Source: Benincasa hispida (Eukaryota > Streptophyta > Magnoliopsida > Cucurbitales > Cucurbitaceae). From it: DNA of 64,000 bases. Positions 46,777 to 59,089 of this stretch are shown piece after piece (position 1 is the stretch's first letter; every line of letters begins with the position of its first letter). The DNA lies in contig NC_052351.1 in the NCBI RefSeq assembly GCF_009727055.1, forward strand, positions 6,719,806 to 6,783,805, written 5' to 3'. Position numbers and translations under genes: made by a program. The notes below the pieces were generated by a model. That model was not told where the DNA came from, ran no database searches, and saw only the letters and a list, made by a program, of their open reading frames with translations.

Positions 46777-47874
46777 GGTCTTGAGAGTGGAGACTACATT
46801 AGTGGAGATAAAGTCTAATTCGGGGGAGGTGAAGTCTGATTTAGGGGAGGTAAAGGTACAACTGTGGGCAATCACTAAGATATTGTAAACCTTATGTCAG
46901 GTATGTATACTTCACGATTTGTGGATGAGTCACTTAGTCTGTGTATTTTGTGCGTTTCGTACTAACGAAATGGTGTAATTGTGTAAAATGATGGGGGTGG
47001 ACGAGCCATATGACCATGATGAGGAGGACGAGCCACGTGATGATGGGTACAATGGTGTGAACGAACAACATGTCGGTAGGAATCCTACCATTGAGTCTAT
47101 TACCACCAACACCACCCTCTCCAATACCACTCCCATTGACCCTATCGTTGATGCCTTCCTTATCAGGACCACTCCTATTGAGCATACCTCGGAGCCAATC
47201 ACCACCACTACTATCATACCTATAATCACCACGACTCTCACACTCATCACCACCAATCCCATTGACTCTATCGCTGATGCCACCCTCACCGAAACTAGTC
47301 CCATCGAGCATACCTTTGAGCCAGTCACCATTATTGCCATCGTACCTATAACCACAATGACTCTCACCCTCAGTGAGCCGTTTACCACCAATGCCACACT
47401 CACCATTACCACACTCACCATTACCACTCCCATCAAGCCACAAATACTAGATCCATCCTCTACCAATGATGATATCTAGCTACATCTGATCCCGCCTCTA
47501 AAAAATAAGTTGAAGATTAAGTTGAAAAAAACCCGTGAAGGTCACTGAGGTACCAAGACATATAGGTAGGAAGAAGAAACGGGTTAATCCCTATACCCCT
47601 TCGATTGAAGTGAAATGACTAAAGTTGAAGAGGAAGTACTATGATCTAAGTGTTTGTCCTTCTAGTAAAGTTGATAGAGTTAGCTACGATTCAACCCATC
47701 CAGTGCCATAGAAAATGTTCAACAACTTCTTACAATGGTTGATGAGTGATGTTGTAGAGTCTCACATACCCGACATGGGGGCTTTGTTTAGGATGGGCAA
47801 AACCATAAAAGAATTGTTTCCTAAGCTAACGAAGGATAGTGAATAGGTCAAGTGTGATGAAGGGACTAATTTGG

Positions 47875-47991
47875 TTATACAAGTTTTATATCGTCACATG
47901 TACTATGTTTTGGCTATACAAGTTTTATATCGTCACTTGTACTATGTTTTAGTTATACAAGTTTTATATCGTCACATGTACTATGTTTTGG
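47875..47991 (+). repeat. 39-bp tandem repeat, three copies
   Basis: The unit runs from ttatacaagttttatatcg to catgtactatgttttgg, three times in a row with two or three changes. As 39 is divisible by three, it repeats IQVLYRHMYYVLV in frame, just before the protease domain. Confidence 0.85.
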
Positions 47992-48352
47992 TTACTAATA
48001 TGTTTGACTTTCATTTGTAGGTGCTTGAGAGCATATTCATGTTCTTGTAGAGAAAGTTGCTTGCTCATCCTACGATATGCATCCATGAGTTCACGACGTT
48101 CCTATCAGAATATTGGTATGTATGTGCTTTTTCAATTAATTAATTTATTCATTCATTATGTATACTTAGTTTATTAACAATTAATTCATTCATTGTCAAC
48201 AACACCGTTTTAACTTTTTCACACCCGAAAGCTAGTTCAAAAAAATATACGAGAGGATTGAGGAAGAAGCTGTCGTTGTATGGGCGCAAAAAGTAATGTA
48301 GCTAACCTTGTTCTTGGTTCGGAGCCGAATCACTAACTAGGATGGGCTAACA

Positions 48353-48442
48353 TAGACTATGTGTATAGTGCAATCAGTGACATAAACTACGTGTATAGTG
48401 AAATCAATGACGTAGACTACGTGTATAGTGCAATCAATGTAC
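48353..48442 (+). repeat. 30-bp in-frame tandem repeat next to the ULP1 catalytic His
   Basis: Three copies of about 30 bp encode DYVYSAISDI, NYVYSEINDV and DYVYSAINVH. The last copy runs directly into HEHW with the catalytic His. Confidence 0.8.
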
Positions 48443-49329
48443 ATGAACATTGGATCTTGGTCATGCTTGGCGTGAACAAAGGACGGATATTGTTATATGA
48501 CTCCATGCCATCGTACATCTCGATGAATAATATTGCACTAATCCTGACGCATTTGACACATACATTGTCGTTGTTGGCTTACTTCTGCAAGCTCTATCAT
48601 AAGAAACCAAACTTACGTCATGACCCATGACAAGTTTATCGTGCAGAAACATGAGATATACAAGGTCTCAATACACTAGATTGTGGTATCTTCTATCTCA
48701 ATTTTTTTTGAACATATGGTTATTAGATCTCCAACGAAAGGGGTGTTAGGTCAAGAAAAGATGTCAAACTTTAGACTACAATATGCTTATGAGCTATGGT
48801 CTAATACATTCATTTACTAGATTGTATATGTCAACTTGTGAGCTTATTTGTACAAATTGTGAATGTAGTTCAATAGAGTAAATGTTTTTTCCTACCAGCT
48901 AGTAAAAAACACACCATTAATATACATGTAAATAAAACAAAGACTAATTATACAAAAAAGAAAGTTGAAGAAATGAGACAAATGATCGATATGACGAAAC
49001 AAGAATACACGGTAAGAGGAAGAAACGAGAAAATTATACGAGAAAAAAAGAAGAAGATAGAGAAACGAGAGGAAGAATTGAGAGGATGGACCGAGAGAAA
49101 AACAGATGTCAAATCGGTTGTTTACTAATAACATATGTGTTACAACAAGTCTATCTATTATGGTCGACATTGCCACAAATTTTGCATTTTTGAAGGCCAA
49201 TGTTCTCCAGCGGACGAGATCCTTTATACTCATGTTTGACCTACTTGAATGACCCTTTTCAGTGGAAGGATCTTGCATACTACGATGGTTTCTTCCATTT
49301 AATCACATGGCTAAGTGGAAATATCGATT

Positions 49330-52300
49330 CTACGTATGCAATGATAAATAACTCAACAGAATAAAACCTGTTATATAGGGGAATGGATTGATGTTTTTCT
49401 CTTTAGTTGTAACAATAACGTGTGAACATGGAATCTCCAAGCATTGAAATCGTCTGCAACTACACTCAATTGTGTTAAGGCTAACAATACCATTTGAACC
49501 ACCATCTTTCACATGAAACCTATAACATTCGATTGGGTTGACTCGATATCACTTGGCTTTCTCACACTCTAATGATGTAATTTCCTTTGCATATATTGAA
49601 TGTGTCGATGTGCTAACTAACCAAATATTCTGTCACTCATAAAAACATTGTTGTATCAAACACCTTATGTATTCTAGTGGTGTTGTTAATGGCAATTTCC
49701 TCGCTTCTTTCGTCACCGAATTGAAACACTCGGCACTATTGTTCGTCATGTTATCATATCGATTCGCATATTGATAACATCGTGCCCATCGCACAATGCC
49801 AGCATCATCCAAATATCTTCCAAGGCTACCATTCTTGAAGTCCAATATTTGGTTCCAATATATTTTGAACACGGACTCCTGGTACACTCTTGTTGCACAT
49901 CAAACAATTTGCTCACCGCCTCATCCTTGAAGGTTTTCTCGATATTCCTGTTTAAGTGGAATGTACAAAGGCCATGAAATGTTGTTGGGAATACAACATC
50001 GACTCCATTGGTGATAGCCTGGTATCCGTCTGAAACAAATACAAGATTAAGGCATTCTCGAATTATAGCTTTCAAATTCATCATAAACCACTTCCATGAT
50101 CGGTCGGTCCTATTGTCGGCAATAACATATGCCAAAGATTACACCTGGTTATTACCAACCATTGCAACACCAAGAACATTGTGCCTTTCTACTTACCCTT
50201 CAAATGAATGTCATCAACAATGATCACCGAATGACAACTCTTAAAGCTTCTTAAGCAAGAACTGATAACTTGTAGAAATACAAGTTATTTATGTCATCTT
50301 ATCTAGATATTGTGGCCAAAAGTTAGTAATTATGCGCCAATTGTATGAAAATTAGCCTAGTATTGCAATAATTATAAATGTTTGCGATTACACCCACTAA
50401 CACCAAAAAAATGGAAGACAAACCGAACTTTACTCTGTTTTGCAAGAGACTGAGTCACTGCTTGCGCTCAAGGCTCATGAGAGACTAATCAGCGCATCTC
50501 TATCACATTGCGCCCGTCAATCAACAATGAAGAGACGAATACCGTAATGGCGGCGCAATGCGATAGTCGATCCGAGAGTTATGTTTCAATCGTATGCGAT
50601 AATAAAAAAAATACCGCATGCGAACCCATGATTGAAAGATGCAACTGAGCAACTCGAGAGCGGAGGATTGAGACACGTGTACAACTAATGGTTATGCAGA
50701 ATTGATGGTCTGATTGCATAACAGAAGGAATAATATCCCTTCATCTGCGGAATTACCATAACCATCACGTGGGGACCACAAGGCCGGAGTCAAAGGATCT
50801 ACTCCTATAAATACCCCAGCAAATTCAGAGAAAAATATGCTATTTGATACTGGGCTAAGTGTTGTATGATTTTAGAGAGAAAAAGGCTGAGCTGAGTGCT
50901 GAAAAGAAGAAATCCGGGAAGAGAAAGAGATAAGGTCAAGAGGTAAATCTCAGATCCGACCAGCTGTATACCCAATCAAAGCTCTGTGCAGAGACCCCTG
51001 CTATCGGTGGAGCAAGCCTAAGAGGGAAGCTCTTTCTTCCATCAAAACCATCCTATCCGGCAAGCAGATCTCCATTGAATATGTGCCAAGACATTAGCAC
51101 CTGATTGTATCTGTTCAATCTCTCTTTCACAGTATTCCATGTTTTCTTTATCTCTACATTCGCACATTATGTATCAAACACTTAGTAGAAATATTAAATG
51201 TTTCGATAGATTTCATTTACCATTCTCTATCTATTTTCGTTCACCCATTAGTCACTTTCTCCATGATCTTTTCTTAATCTCTTGATGAGCAATATGAATC
51301 ACCAAGAACTTAATATGTATTAAAGTTATCAAATACGTTTAGCTAAAGCATGCTAGACGACATCTTCACCTGTGAGAGTAGAAGTGAAGATGTCATTTTG
51401 ATCTATCGAGAGAAGGTTAGAAGAATGTGTTAACTAAAGCAAGTAGTACTTCTAGACATGGAAGCAACCTTGTGTTCATTACATTAGACTCTGTTTCACC
51501 ATAGACATATGGGAAACGTGGCCGATCACTATGAGGTGTACGCCAAGAGAAGAGCGGAACAGTATTTGTACCTTCTATTCAATTAAGAACTTGTGTTATT
51601 TGTAATACTTATCCTTCTCTTTCTAATCTGTTCACAAGACTTGTCATCGCATCCCACGTCTTTGCATAATCTTCACAGCCAGCCTTAATCCTAGTATCTT
51701 GTACATAAACCCTGTATCTTGTAACATCTAGTTTAGGTTTATTGTATTTTCATGTTTTATCGCATCTTACTGCTTTCCTTTATTTTATTGTAATTTAAAT
51801 ACTGTACACACTTTTATAAAGAATTGAAAAATCCGGTCGCATATACCATGAACATACCGCAATAACCGGCACCACTTCCTCGTGTTTGACCTTGGATCAC
51901 ACCGAGAAACTTGTGGTGGAATTACACTTGGTTCCATCGTAAGGAAACTTGTGACAACGTAGGGCATACTACTTGAGCATATCTAATTAATGCATAAATA
52001 GTAGTAGTATCGCATCATCATGAGCATTGAATATCATACATACAAATCACGTTACAAGGACCTTGTGCCATAAACATATATTTGAAGTATTGAGATTCTT
52101 CAAGTTCAATCTAAAAAATGGTCCCTGGGTTTTCAATCTTTAAAGCTTCACCATAAACATGCAACAAGGCATAAGATTCCTCGGGGGTCCCCCTTGCAAA
52201 AATGAAAGCAGTTTCTCTTGCACACTATACCTTGTCGTAACTTATGTTCACACCATATTCTAGCTGCATATCCTCGATAATATGGCGTGGGGTCTTAGCA

Positions 52301-53454
52301 TGACCAATGCCAAAATTTTCTTTGATTAACTGGCCAATTACAAACGTGCTAGCTTGCCATGGTCATGATTAAGGACTTCAATTGAGCATATGTGGGTTGC
52401 CGTATATTTGGTGATCTTGAAAATGTCACAACCATCCATTTTAACTGCACATACTCCTCACTTACATGTCTCGTGGATACATTAGACACTATATAGTTTT
52501 TTCGTTTGATTTCCTAACCCAAAACTCGAAATTATTCTTTATGGCCAACATTGACAACATCATTTTCACATCGTTCTTGTAAAAGAAGATTTGGCCTACC
52601 TTAATATCCAATCTAGAAGAAAACTATGGTTGCATGATCAGGTCACCAATTCTTATAGTACTCGTAAATGGTCGAACTTTAGGAGGACTACTCTCTTCTA
52701 CTGCCTCAGTCCTCTGATGCACATTACCAACAAAATGACCAAAGTCATTATGGAGAATCGGGGTCAGAGTTAGATAAGAACTACCCCCTTCAGTAGCCAA
52801 AGTCACATGCAGAACATTTACGTTCACAACAATATCGTTTACAATATTATTGAAACTAGTGTCATTATGAATGTCTTCCATGGTCCTAGTAGTCTCATTT
52901 ACAACATTCTCATTCACAACATTCTCATTACTACCCCTCTTTTGCCCAAAATTCCTAATATCTTCCATGGTCCAATTAGTCTCATTCACAAAATTCTCAT
53001 TATTGCCCACGTGAGTATACAACTCCCATGGATTCATGTTGTCATCCTCCATCGAGACCACCGATCAAAAAGTATCTGGCTGATTATTAATATCATCCAC
53101 ACGCGTTGGTTCACTTTCTGCTTCTATGTCATCGAATTCGGCCACTTGATGGATTTTCTCAACACTTATGAATATCAGTGGTCTGTTATGATCCAACTCC
53201 AAAAGCATAAATTTAACATCATTGTCGTCCATTAAACACACTGGAGGACATTCACAATCCAATTTATATTTCACCCTCATTATCAAGTTGAACTCTGAAG
53301 AATTAATTTTTGTAAGGTCAAACAATCGATCTCTCAATTCACTATACTTCAATGTCATAGACACTAGGATACCCTTCAAATATCCTTTATTATAGCATTG
53401 TTTCTTGGCATCCCATGACCCTCCATATCGAATAAATAGTTGCTTCTTGTCCAT
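49330..53454 (-). pseudogene. MURA (Mutator) transposase of element Z, interrupted by a solo LTR
   Basis: Cuts and pastes the element. The start at 53454 gives MDKKQLFIRYGGSWD and MRVKYKLDCECPPVC, the usual MULE N-terminus, then an acidic/Asn-rich stretch (53061-52624). At 52300-52060 follow ITYDK-like text, ARETAFIFARGTPEESYALL and FKYMFMAQGPC. A solo LTR interrupts at 52056-50263. The frame resumes with SFKSCHSVIIVDDIHLKGK (first Asp), then SLAYVIADNRTDRSWKWF, LVFVSDGYQAI (second Asp) and FHGLCTFHLNRNIEK (50135-49960); then DNMTNNSAECFNS (catalytic Glu) at 49740. The SWIM zinc finger CSCRRFQCLEIPCSHVI is at 49470-49420. So all DDE and zinc residues are visible, but frame breaks and the insertion kill it. 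Confidence 0.85.
50263..52056 (+). repeat. Solo LTR inside the MURA gene
   Basis: Starts TGATAACTTGTAG and ends GTTACA. The five bases before it (AGAAC, 50258-50262) and after it (AGGAC, 52057-52061) agree at four of five, a likely 5-bp target duplication. MURA reading frames stop at one edge and resume at the other. A ctataaatacccc TATA-like box lies near 50807. The start resembles the LTR start of the Athila-like element (TGATAACTTGTAAG), suggesting a related gypsy family. Orientation is inferred from the TATA-like box. Confidence 0.7.
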
Positions 53455-54107
53455 CCTTCAATAATACACAAATGAGCAAAATTAAAATTTTGGATTCTGT
53501 TAAACTCTCATTAGTAAATCTTGTTTCTTTCTCTCGTTTTTTCCTCTCATTTCTTTCTCTCGTTAACAATAACCCTCGTTCATTTTTTCATTTATATATC
53601 TGATATCATTTTCCTTTCACTCGTTGGACTAGCCTCACTTTCGTTTCTTCCCCTCGCCTATCTATAACAGTCATAATAGCAACTCACAAACAAATTGTTC
53701 CTATTGCCTAACACGACTTGTACGATTTAAGTAAATGAGAAACAATACAATACATGTGTATACTTACTCGGAGTATAAAACTACTTGTATATGTTGATTC
53801 AACAGCGATTATAACATTACAATATTTGTATTTTTTAGAAACTCTGCAGCTAAATGCTTATGAGTGTTTTTTTTAGAGAGAAAGGATGATGTACTCGAAA
53901 TATCAAATTTACGTTTTGGTATCTTAATGAAACTTAACGTGCACAAGACTTTTCTTTAAATTGATTTGAAAGAATTGTGAGTTTGTCAGTTCTCTTTTTC
54001 AAAGTATTGGAAAATTCGTACAATAGCCATTAATTACACGAAAACTGGTGGGAAATTGATATCTGATAAAGAAAGAGATGTAGAAATGAGAGAAAAGAAG
54101 ATAAAGT

Positions 54108-54464
54108 GAGAGGAATGAGGGAGTTCAACTAAAAATTAAAAATTAAAATGTTCAATTTCTGTCTGATGAAGAACGATAGGAAGACATGTGAGGAACAAGT
54201 CTAAAACAAGAGGAATGCACAAGAGTCTGGGTTGTGTGCGTGCTAAGGAGCGTTTTAACGAGAGGAATGCATGAGAGGAACAAGTTCAAAATGAGAGGAA
54301 TGCATGAGAATCTGGGATGCGTGCATGATATCGAGCGTTCTGGGGTCTAAACGAAAATTTCACACGCGGTTAACATTATAAGGAGGCCAATTTTCAAGTG
54401 GTTTTGAAAGGTGGGCCAAATTTCGAGTGGGCCTCAAAATTTGACCCATCCAAACAAATTTCCC
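54108..54464 (-). repeat. Right terminal inverted repeat of element Z
   Basis: On the minus strand it starts GGGAAATTTGTTTGGATGG and parallels 44556-44908. Followed by ATCCTTATG, the second copy of the target duplication. Confidence 0.85.
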
Positions 54465-54473
54465 ATCCTTATG

Positions 54474-55977
54474 CTACATCATTTATTATTTTGGGCTTGA
54501 GTGTTATTTATGCAACCAACCCTTTATAGTAATAGCGATCAATAGAACATGAGACATTTAAAAATTGAAACAAAAATATTTATTTCTTACAAAAAAAATA
54601 TTTCTTTAATAACAAGAGAAAAATAAAATTTTGTTCTTTGAATGAATGTTGTAGAGTGCTAATACATTTCTCATACACAAAAACCCATGTACTCTTTATC
54701 TTTTCTTTATAGACCAATTTGGCATATTTGGGTGTCCAGTCACACCCCCTAAATTAAAACGGGTGGAGACTTTATTTTCCTCCTCTTAGAAACAATGTCG
54801 GCCGCCCCGCATTACAAACCTGTGGTGACATAGATACTCCATTTATAATTTTTAAAGTAAAACATTAAACATATTTTGCTTTTCCAAAAATCTCATAATT
54901 TTAATTTCAAATTTTTCTCAGCTCCTCTCTCTATATCTCCTCCATACTTAATTTTCAGGAAATGAAATAAAATAATTATGGTAGAAGATATGTATCTATG
55001 AATTAAATTAACTCTATTAGCATGGGACATTATATCTAAATAGATTATAATTAGATTAAAAAATTAAAAGAATATGAGCCCTTTGCAATTAGATACAAAT
55101 AAGATAACAAAAATTGAGTAAAACAAATCAAATCTAAGAAATCATGGACAGAAAAAAAATACACATTACTGGTTTGTCATTCTCATCTTCCTCTTTCATC
55201 ATCATACAAAAGAAAAAATTCAAACAAAATTAAATGAGTTAATACGATTTTTGTAAAATAAAAGATAATAAATTAATTAACATAGACTAACTTAAAAGTA
55301 ATAAAACGAGATTATGGAAAAGGAAGGAGATAGAATTTAAAATTGAAAAGTGTGAAATTAGAATTAAAAGAATTAAATCAATTCTTATATGTTATTCCCT
55401 TAAATTTCTAACCTCCCTCACCATATCCCTTTATTCTCAAAGCAAACCTATAAAGACAATATCGTCACCACTCGATCAAAATCTATTTTGCACTCTGGTT
55501 TTCATTATCGTTTCAACCAAAATTTGTTACAACCTTAGAATCATGTTTATTTGAGGTTAGTATTTGCTTCTTATTTTGTTGAATGATTTCACTTCATTGC
55601 AAAATTTTACTTGCTTCTCACTTTGGGAATGAATAGATGACTAATTAGGTTGTGAAGTACTTTGTCCAATTTATTTGTCAACTACTTTTCCTTCAAATTT
55701 AAATATCGTCCCAAATATTCTATTTGTTTTTTTTCTTATAATGGAATAATATTTTGAAGACAAATCTTTCACTTTAAAACTTCCTAAAAACAATTTAGAG
55801 GCGAAAATAAATTTCTTAAAATAAATAACAAAGCAAGAAAAATGATGGATAACAATACCCCTTCATTAGCTTGGTCAATTGTCTTCCTTCAAAGAACAAA
55901 AAATTTTAGTCTCTATTATTTTTTGAAAGATTTTATTTGTGAATGTTTTGTGGAATTTGAAAATTTGCAATAATAGT
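54474..55977. other. AT-rich intergenic stretch between Z and Y
   Basis: No gene recognised. A slightly less AT-rich part near 54740-54840 (ggccgccccgcattac) and a pyrimidine-rich leader-like part with ATG and a GGTTAGTA donor-like site near 55500-55565 could belong to an undetected gene, but no protein family is visible. Confidence 0.45.
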
Positions 55978-55986
55978 GAATGTATT
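55978..55986. repeat. Target site duplication of element Y, left copy
   Basis: GAATGTATT, compared with GAATGTACT at 59982-59990: eight of nine bases agree. Confidence 0.7.
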
Positions 55987-56339
55987 GGAAAAATTAAAAG
56001 GATATTGTCCTTTTAGAAACTATTTAGGAAACTATCGTTGTTTTCAAACTATTTGTAAAAATATTTTTTTTTAAAAAAAATAAGTCGAGGGTTGAAAATT
56101 CGACCTAGATGGGTCGAATTTTAAACCCTCGACCTTCCCCTTTCCCTTTACATTTGCACAGCGAACTTTGAACCCTTGACCTTGCCCTAACATTCTTATT
56201 GAGTCTGTTTAATTATCATTCCGGAGACATTCCTCATAATTATTTGATGTGGAGAGAATGAAAAACCTTCCTCATTCTAGAGACCTTCTTCATTCTGGAG
56301 ACCTTCCTCATAACACTCATAATTATTTAATGTGTTAAA

Positions 56340-56490
56340 AATAATTTTGTATTGGGAGAGAACGAAAGAGGGAAGAGTAAGAGAGAGAGCGAGATTATGA
56401 GAGAGAGCGAGAGCGAGATCTTGAGAGTGAAATCGAGATTTTGAGTGAGATGAGAGCGAGATTTTGAGCAAGAGTGAGATATCCGTACAA
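56340..56490 (+). repeat. Subterminal GAGAGCGAGAT array of element Y, left
   Basis: About ten units such as gagagagcgagattatga and gagcgagatcttgagagtg. Inverse counterpart of 27755-27835 in X. Confidence 0.75.
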
Positions 56491-57048
56491 ATTTCCCTTT
56501 TTATTCTTTTTGTAATTATTACACATTCCACCTTCTTCTTTCTTTCTTCATTTTTTTTTTTAATTTTCCATTTTATAAAAACAATTTCTAAAAATATTTT
56601 ATTATTATTTATAATTTTTTTTAAAAAAAAGAAAAAAAAACTCCATCAAAATCTTAGTACCAAATGTACAAAAGGAATCCAAGATCATTATTATAAAATC
56701 TTTTAAACTATTGACCTCACTACTGTGATTAAAATTTCTGTCTTTATATCAATAATACAGTCTTATTTTATAGACTTGCATGTGAAGCTTTTGAGTGTTG
56801 ATTTGATTTATTATGTCCCCAAATTATTTAATCTAAATATGTAAATTTGAATATTGAAGTTTATTTTTACCTAACGTTTTAGTTTAGACTATCTGATGTT
56901 ATTGTTTATGTCAGTGACATTTAAAAGCTTCTATATCAAAATAATTACTATTCATAAATATAAAAAAGAATAAATTAAAAATAATATCTCATAAAAATAA
57001 AAAAATGTAAATTAAATATTCTCATTTATATAAAAATAATTACAAAAA

Positions 57049-58789
57049 TCAATGTGTCCTATAAGGCGGACGTCGTCGATTTCGAGCTGGTTTGTCATCG
57101 TCGACTTCGAACTTAAGGTTGCTCGGGTTCTTCTTTGATGTTGCTCTGGTACCTCTGCAGGCACTTCATAATATAAATATTCATTATGCTCTCCCACAAC
57201 CCCGACCATGTCCATGCACATAGAAGACGAAGGACCAGCCTCTGAGGCATAATGTCCTGAACCAAATACTAGCATCATTATCATCAGAACTAACATAATC
57301 AGTTTGACTCTGCGTCTGCATCATAGGGGACAACTCTTCCACATTATGTGCAACCTCATCAAACTCATCCTCTTCCCGAACAGGTCCTCTACGTCTAGGA
57401 GCTGGTGGAGGAACAATAGGTATATCGTACATATAATGAATTTCCTCCATATAGCTTTGGTTGTCACTACATATAGCAATAACCTGGTTTGGATCATTCG
57501 TAACCTCACGGAGTCTAGGTTGTTCGATCTCTGTGAATTATAAAACAATTAGACAATATTTAAAGTAAATTTAAATTAAAAATAATTAGATAATATTCAT
57601 TTACCAGATGACCCACGGCTGCTCCCGGACGAGTGACGTAGCGCCTTGTGATATATATTATACCAATGAATATTTCTGGAGTGACATCTGTGTCAAAACT
57701 GTTCAAGAGAAACCCCACTACAATAAACCTTGCACGATAGTGCCATCGCACTACCAAATGTGGATTCTTTTTGGACCAATCTTCAGTCCTGTAGGTCAAT
57801 AATCATGCAGTTACGGGTTCAGGTATTAAAGGCGATGGGACATTCTGCTGAAAACCGAAGTTGCTCATACCCTGTCAAGAAGATGCCACTCACCAATGTG
57901 AAAAACATAATAGAGGACTCATCGTTTGCCATATGTTTTGACCATTCGTACAAAAATTAGGCAAAGTATGCATAATAATTTTGTACGGGCTCCCAAATAA
58001 CCTAAAACACAAAATATTATATTAGAGAATATTAAAGACAAATACAATAAAAAATATGTAATAAAATAATCAATTAGTTTAGTTGTAATTTACTGTTCAG
58101 GTTGAAGCAGATCAAACATGTATCTATACTGGCTGACATATATGTGTGGCTATCTTAGTCACACAAAATTTGTCTTTCACTTAAAATTTTAAATTGATAA
58201 TTTAGAATTTAAATTAACTAGATCAGTGATATAAAAATTAAATTGAATTAAAACAACATACCGAGAGAACCATATGCTCGTCTAACTAACTGAGCGTCAT
58301 TAACATGTTGTAGCTGTAGAGTCATTTTGGAAATCGCTCCCAAGCCCATAGTTGCAAAAGTATGAGAGGTCCCAACCATCTGTCGAACCTCAGGTCTTGT
58401 TGCTTGCATAGTTGTCTATACAACCATGCCAAGCATGCTCCACCCCACGGAAACCGCCTCGCATCATGGAGGTTAGCTACAGGTGGCACAAACATCAAAG
58501 TGAACAAAATGACTTGATTAACTTCTAACCAGTTATCGTACACTCACTCCGGTGACCGGCTCACTGTCAACAGGTAACCCCAACAATACTTCTATGTCTT
58601 GTTAGAGTGTAGTGCACTTCCAACAGGACATATAGAATGTATGCGTCTCGGGTCTCCATCTTTCGACCAAGGTTGTGATCAGATGCCAGTCCAATTGAAT
58701 AAATCCTAATCTGGCAATACAACAGATGATCGATGAATGGACTGGTCGTACAAAACATCGGGATCAACAGGTCCTGGGTTTAAAACCAT
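57049..58789 (-). pseudogene. Plant mobile domain (MAIN-like) pseudogene, copy in element Y
   Basis: From an ATG at 58789 the minus strand reads NPGPVDPDVLYDQSIHRSS, the usual start of transposon-borne PMD proteins. After frame breaks: DNWLEVNQVILFTL, then the core RRFPWGGACLAWLYRQLC and LLQLWAWERFPK at 58543-58322. The EWHLPDRV region is near 57890; APRRRGPVREEDEFDEVAHN and QSQTDYVSSDDND are at 57400-57290; then EYLYYEVPAEVPEQHQ. It ends with a basic tail (RNRRRPPYRTH by frame) and TGA at 57049. Host PMD proteins act with a PP7-type phosphatase in gene silencing; the role inside a transposon is unknown. At least six frameshifts or stops, and perhaps two introns, are present. Confidence 0.8.
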
Positions 58790-59040
58790 GATTTGAAAAA
58801 AAATATTTATTTCTCAATTAAAAAAATATTTGTTTCTCAATTAGAAGAATAATATACAACTTAATTAAAAGAATAATGTACAAGAATAATGTACAACTTA
58901 ATTAGAAAATAATGTACAACTTAATTAAAAGAATAATGTACAACTTTATAATAAAAAAAAATTGAATATACAATAAATTTATTTACTTTCCATAGAAATA
59001 TATATGTATATATATATATATATACATGACCAATGAGAAA
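58790..59040. other. AT-rich filler of element Y
   Basis: Direct repeats of aataatgtacaacttaattaaaag and a (TA)n run at about 59001-59026. No coding content. Confidence 0.6.
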
Positions 59041-59089
59041 AAAAGCTAGTAATCATTAATGAAAAAATAACAATAATAACAGAATTTTG

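Larger units (their letters stand above)
45398..48810 (+). pseudogene. DUF1985 / ULP1 cysteine protease gene carried by element Z, broken
   Basis: ULP1-family (C48) proteases remove SUMO; transposon-borne copies have no known target. From an ATG at 45398 the DUF1985-like part runs to about 46280: LQMFRRTVFG, LIHHILLKEVENNRPD, FELDGKIVEFLNEDFLLVT, then DDVKDLKYFNSL and LRWSCSHSLFNKLLQKD. A linker follows (46418-47479), acidic, with a 37-base G run and then a Thr/Ile/Pro-rich repeat. The protease part (about 47690-48810) shows VHEHWILVML (catalytic His), GRILLYDSMP (catalytic Asp) and, in the next frame, LDCGIFYL (catalytic Cys near 48678). The triad is thus recognisable but split by a frameshift. 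Stops at several points make it a pseudogene. Introns are likely but not defined. Confidence 0.75.
44556..54464. mobile_element. Element Z: ULP1-carrying Mutator-like element (Kaonashi-like)
   Basis: Bounded by inverted repeats of about 350 bp (44556-44908 and 54108-54464) starting GGGA[GA]ATTTGT, and by a 9-bp duplication with two differences. It holds a DUF1985/ULP1-protease gene on the plus strand and a MURA transposase gene on the minus strand, pointing at each other. Both are broken. Mutator elements with captured ULP1 genes are known in plants; this looks like one, now inactive. A 1.8-kb solo LTR sits inside the transposase gene. Confidence 0.85.

Noticed and set aside
46930..47466. Two 170-codon minus-strand frames
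   Set aside because: Shadows of the low-complexity Thr/Ile-rich linker on the plus strand.
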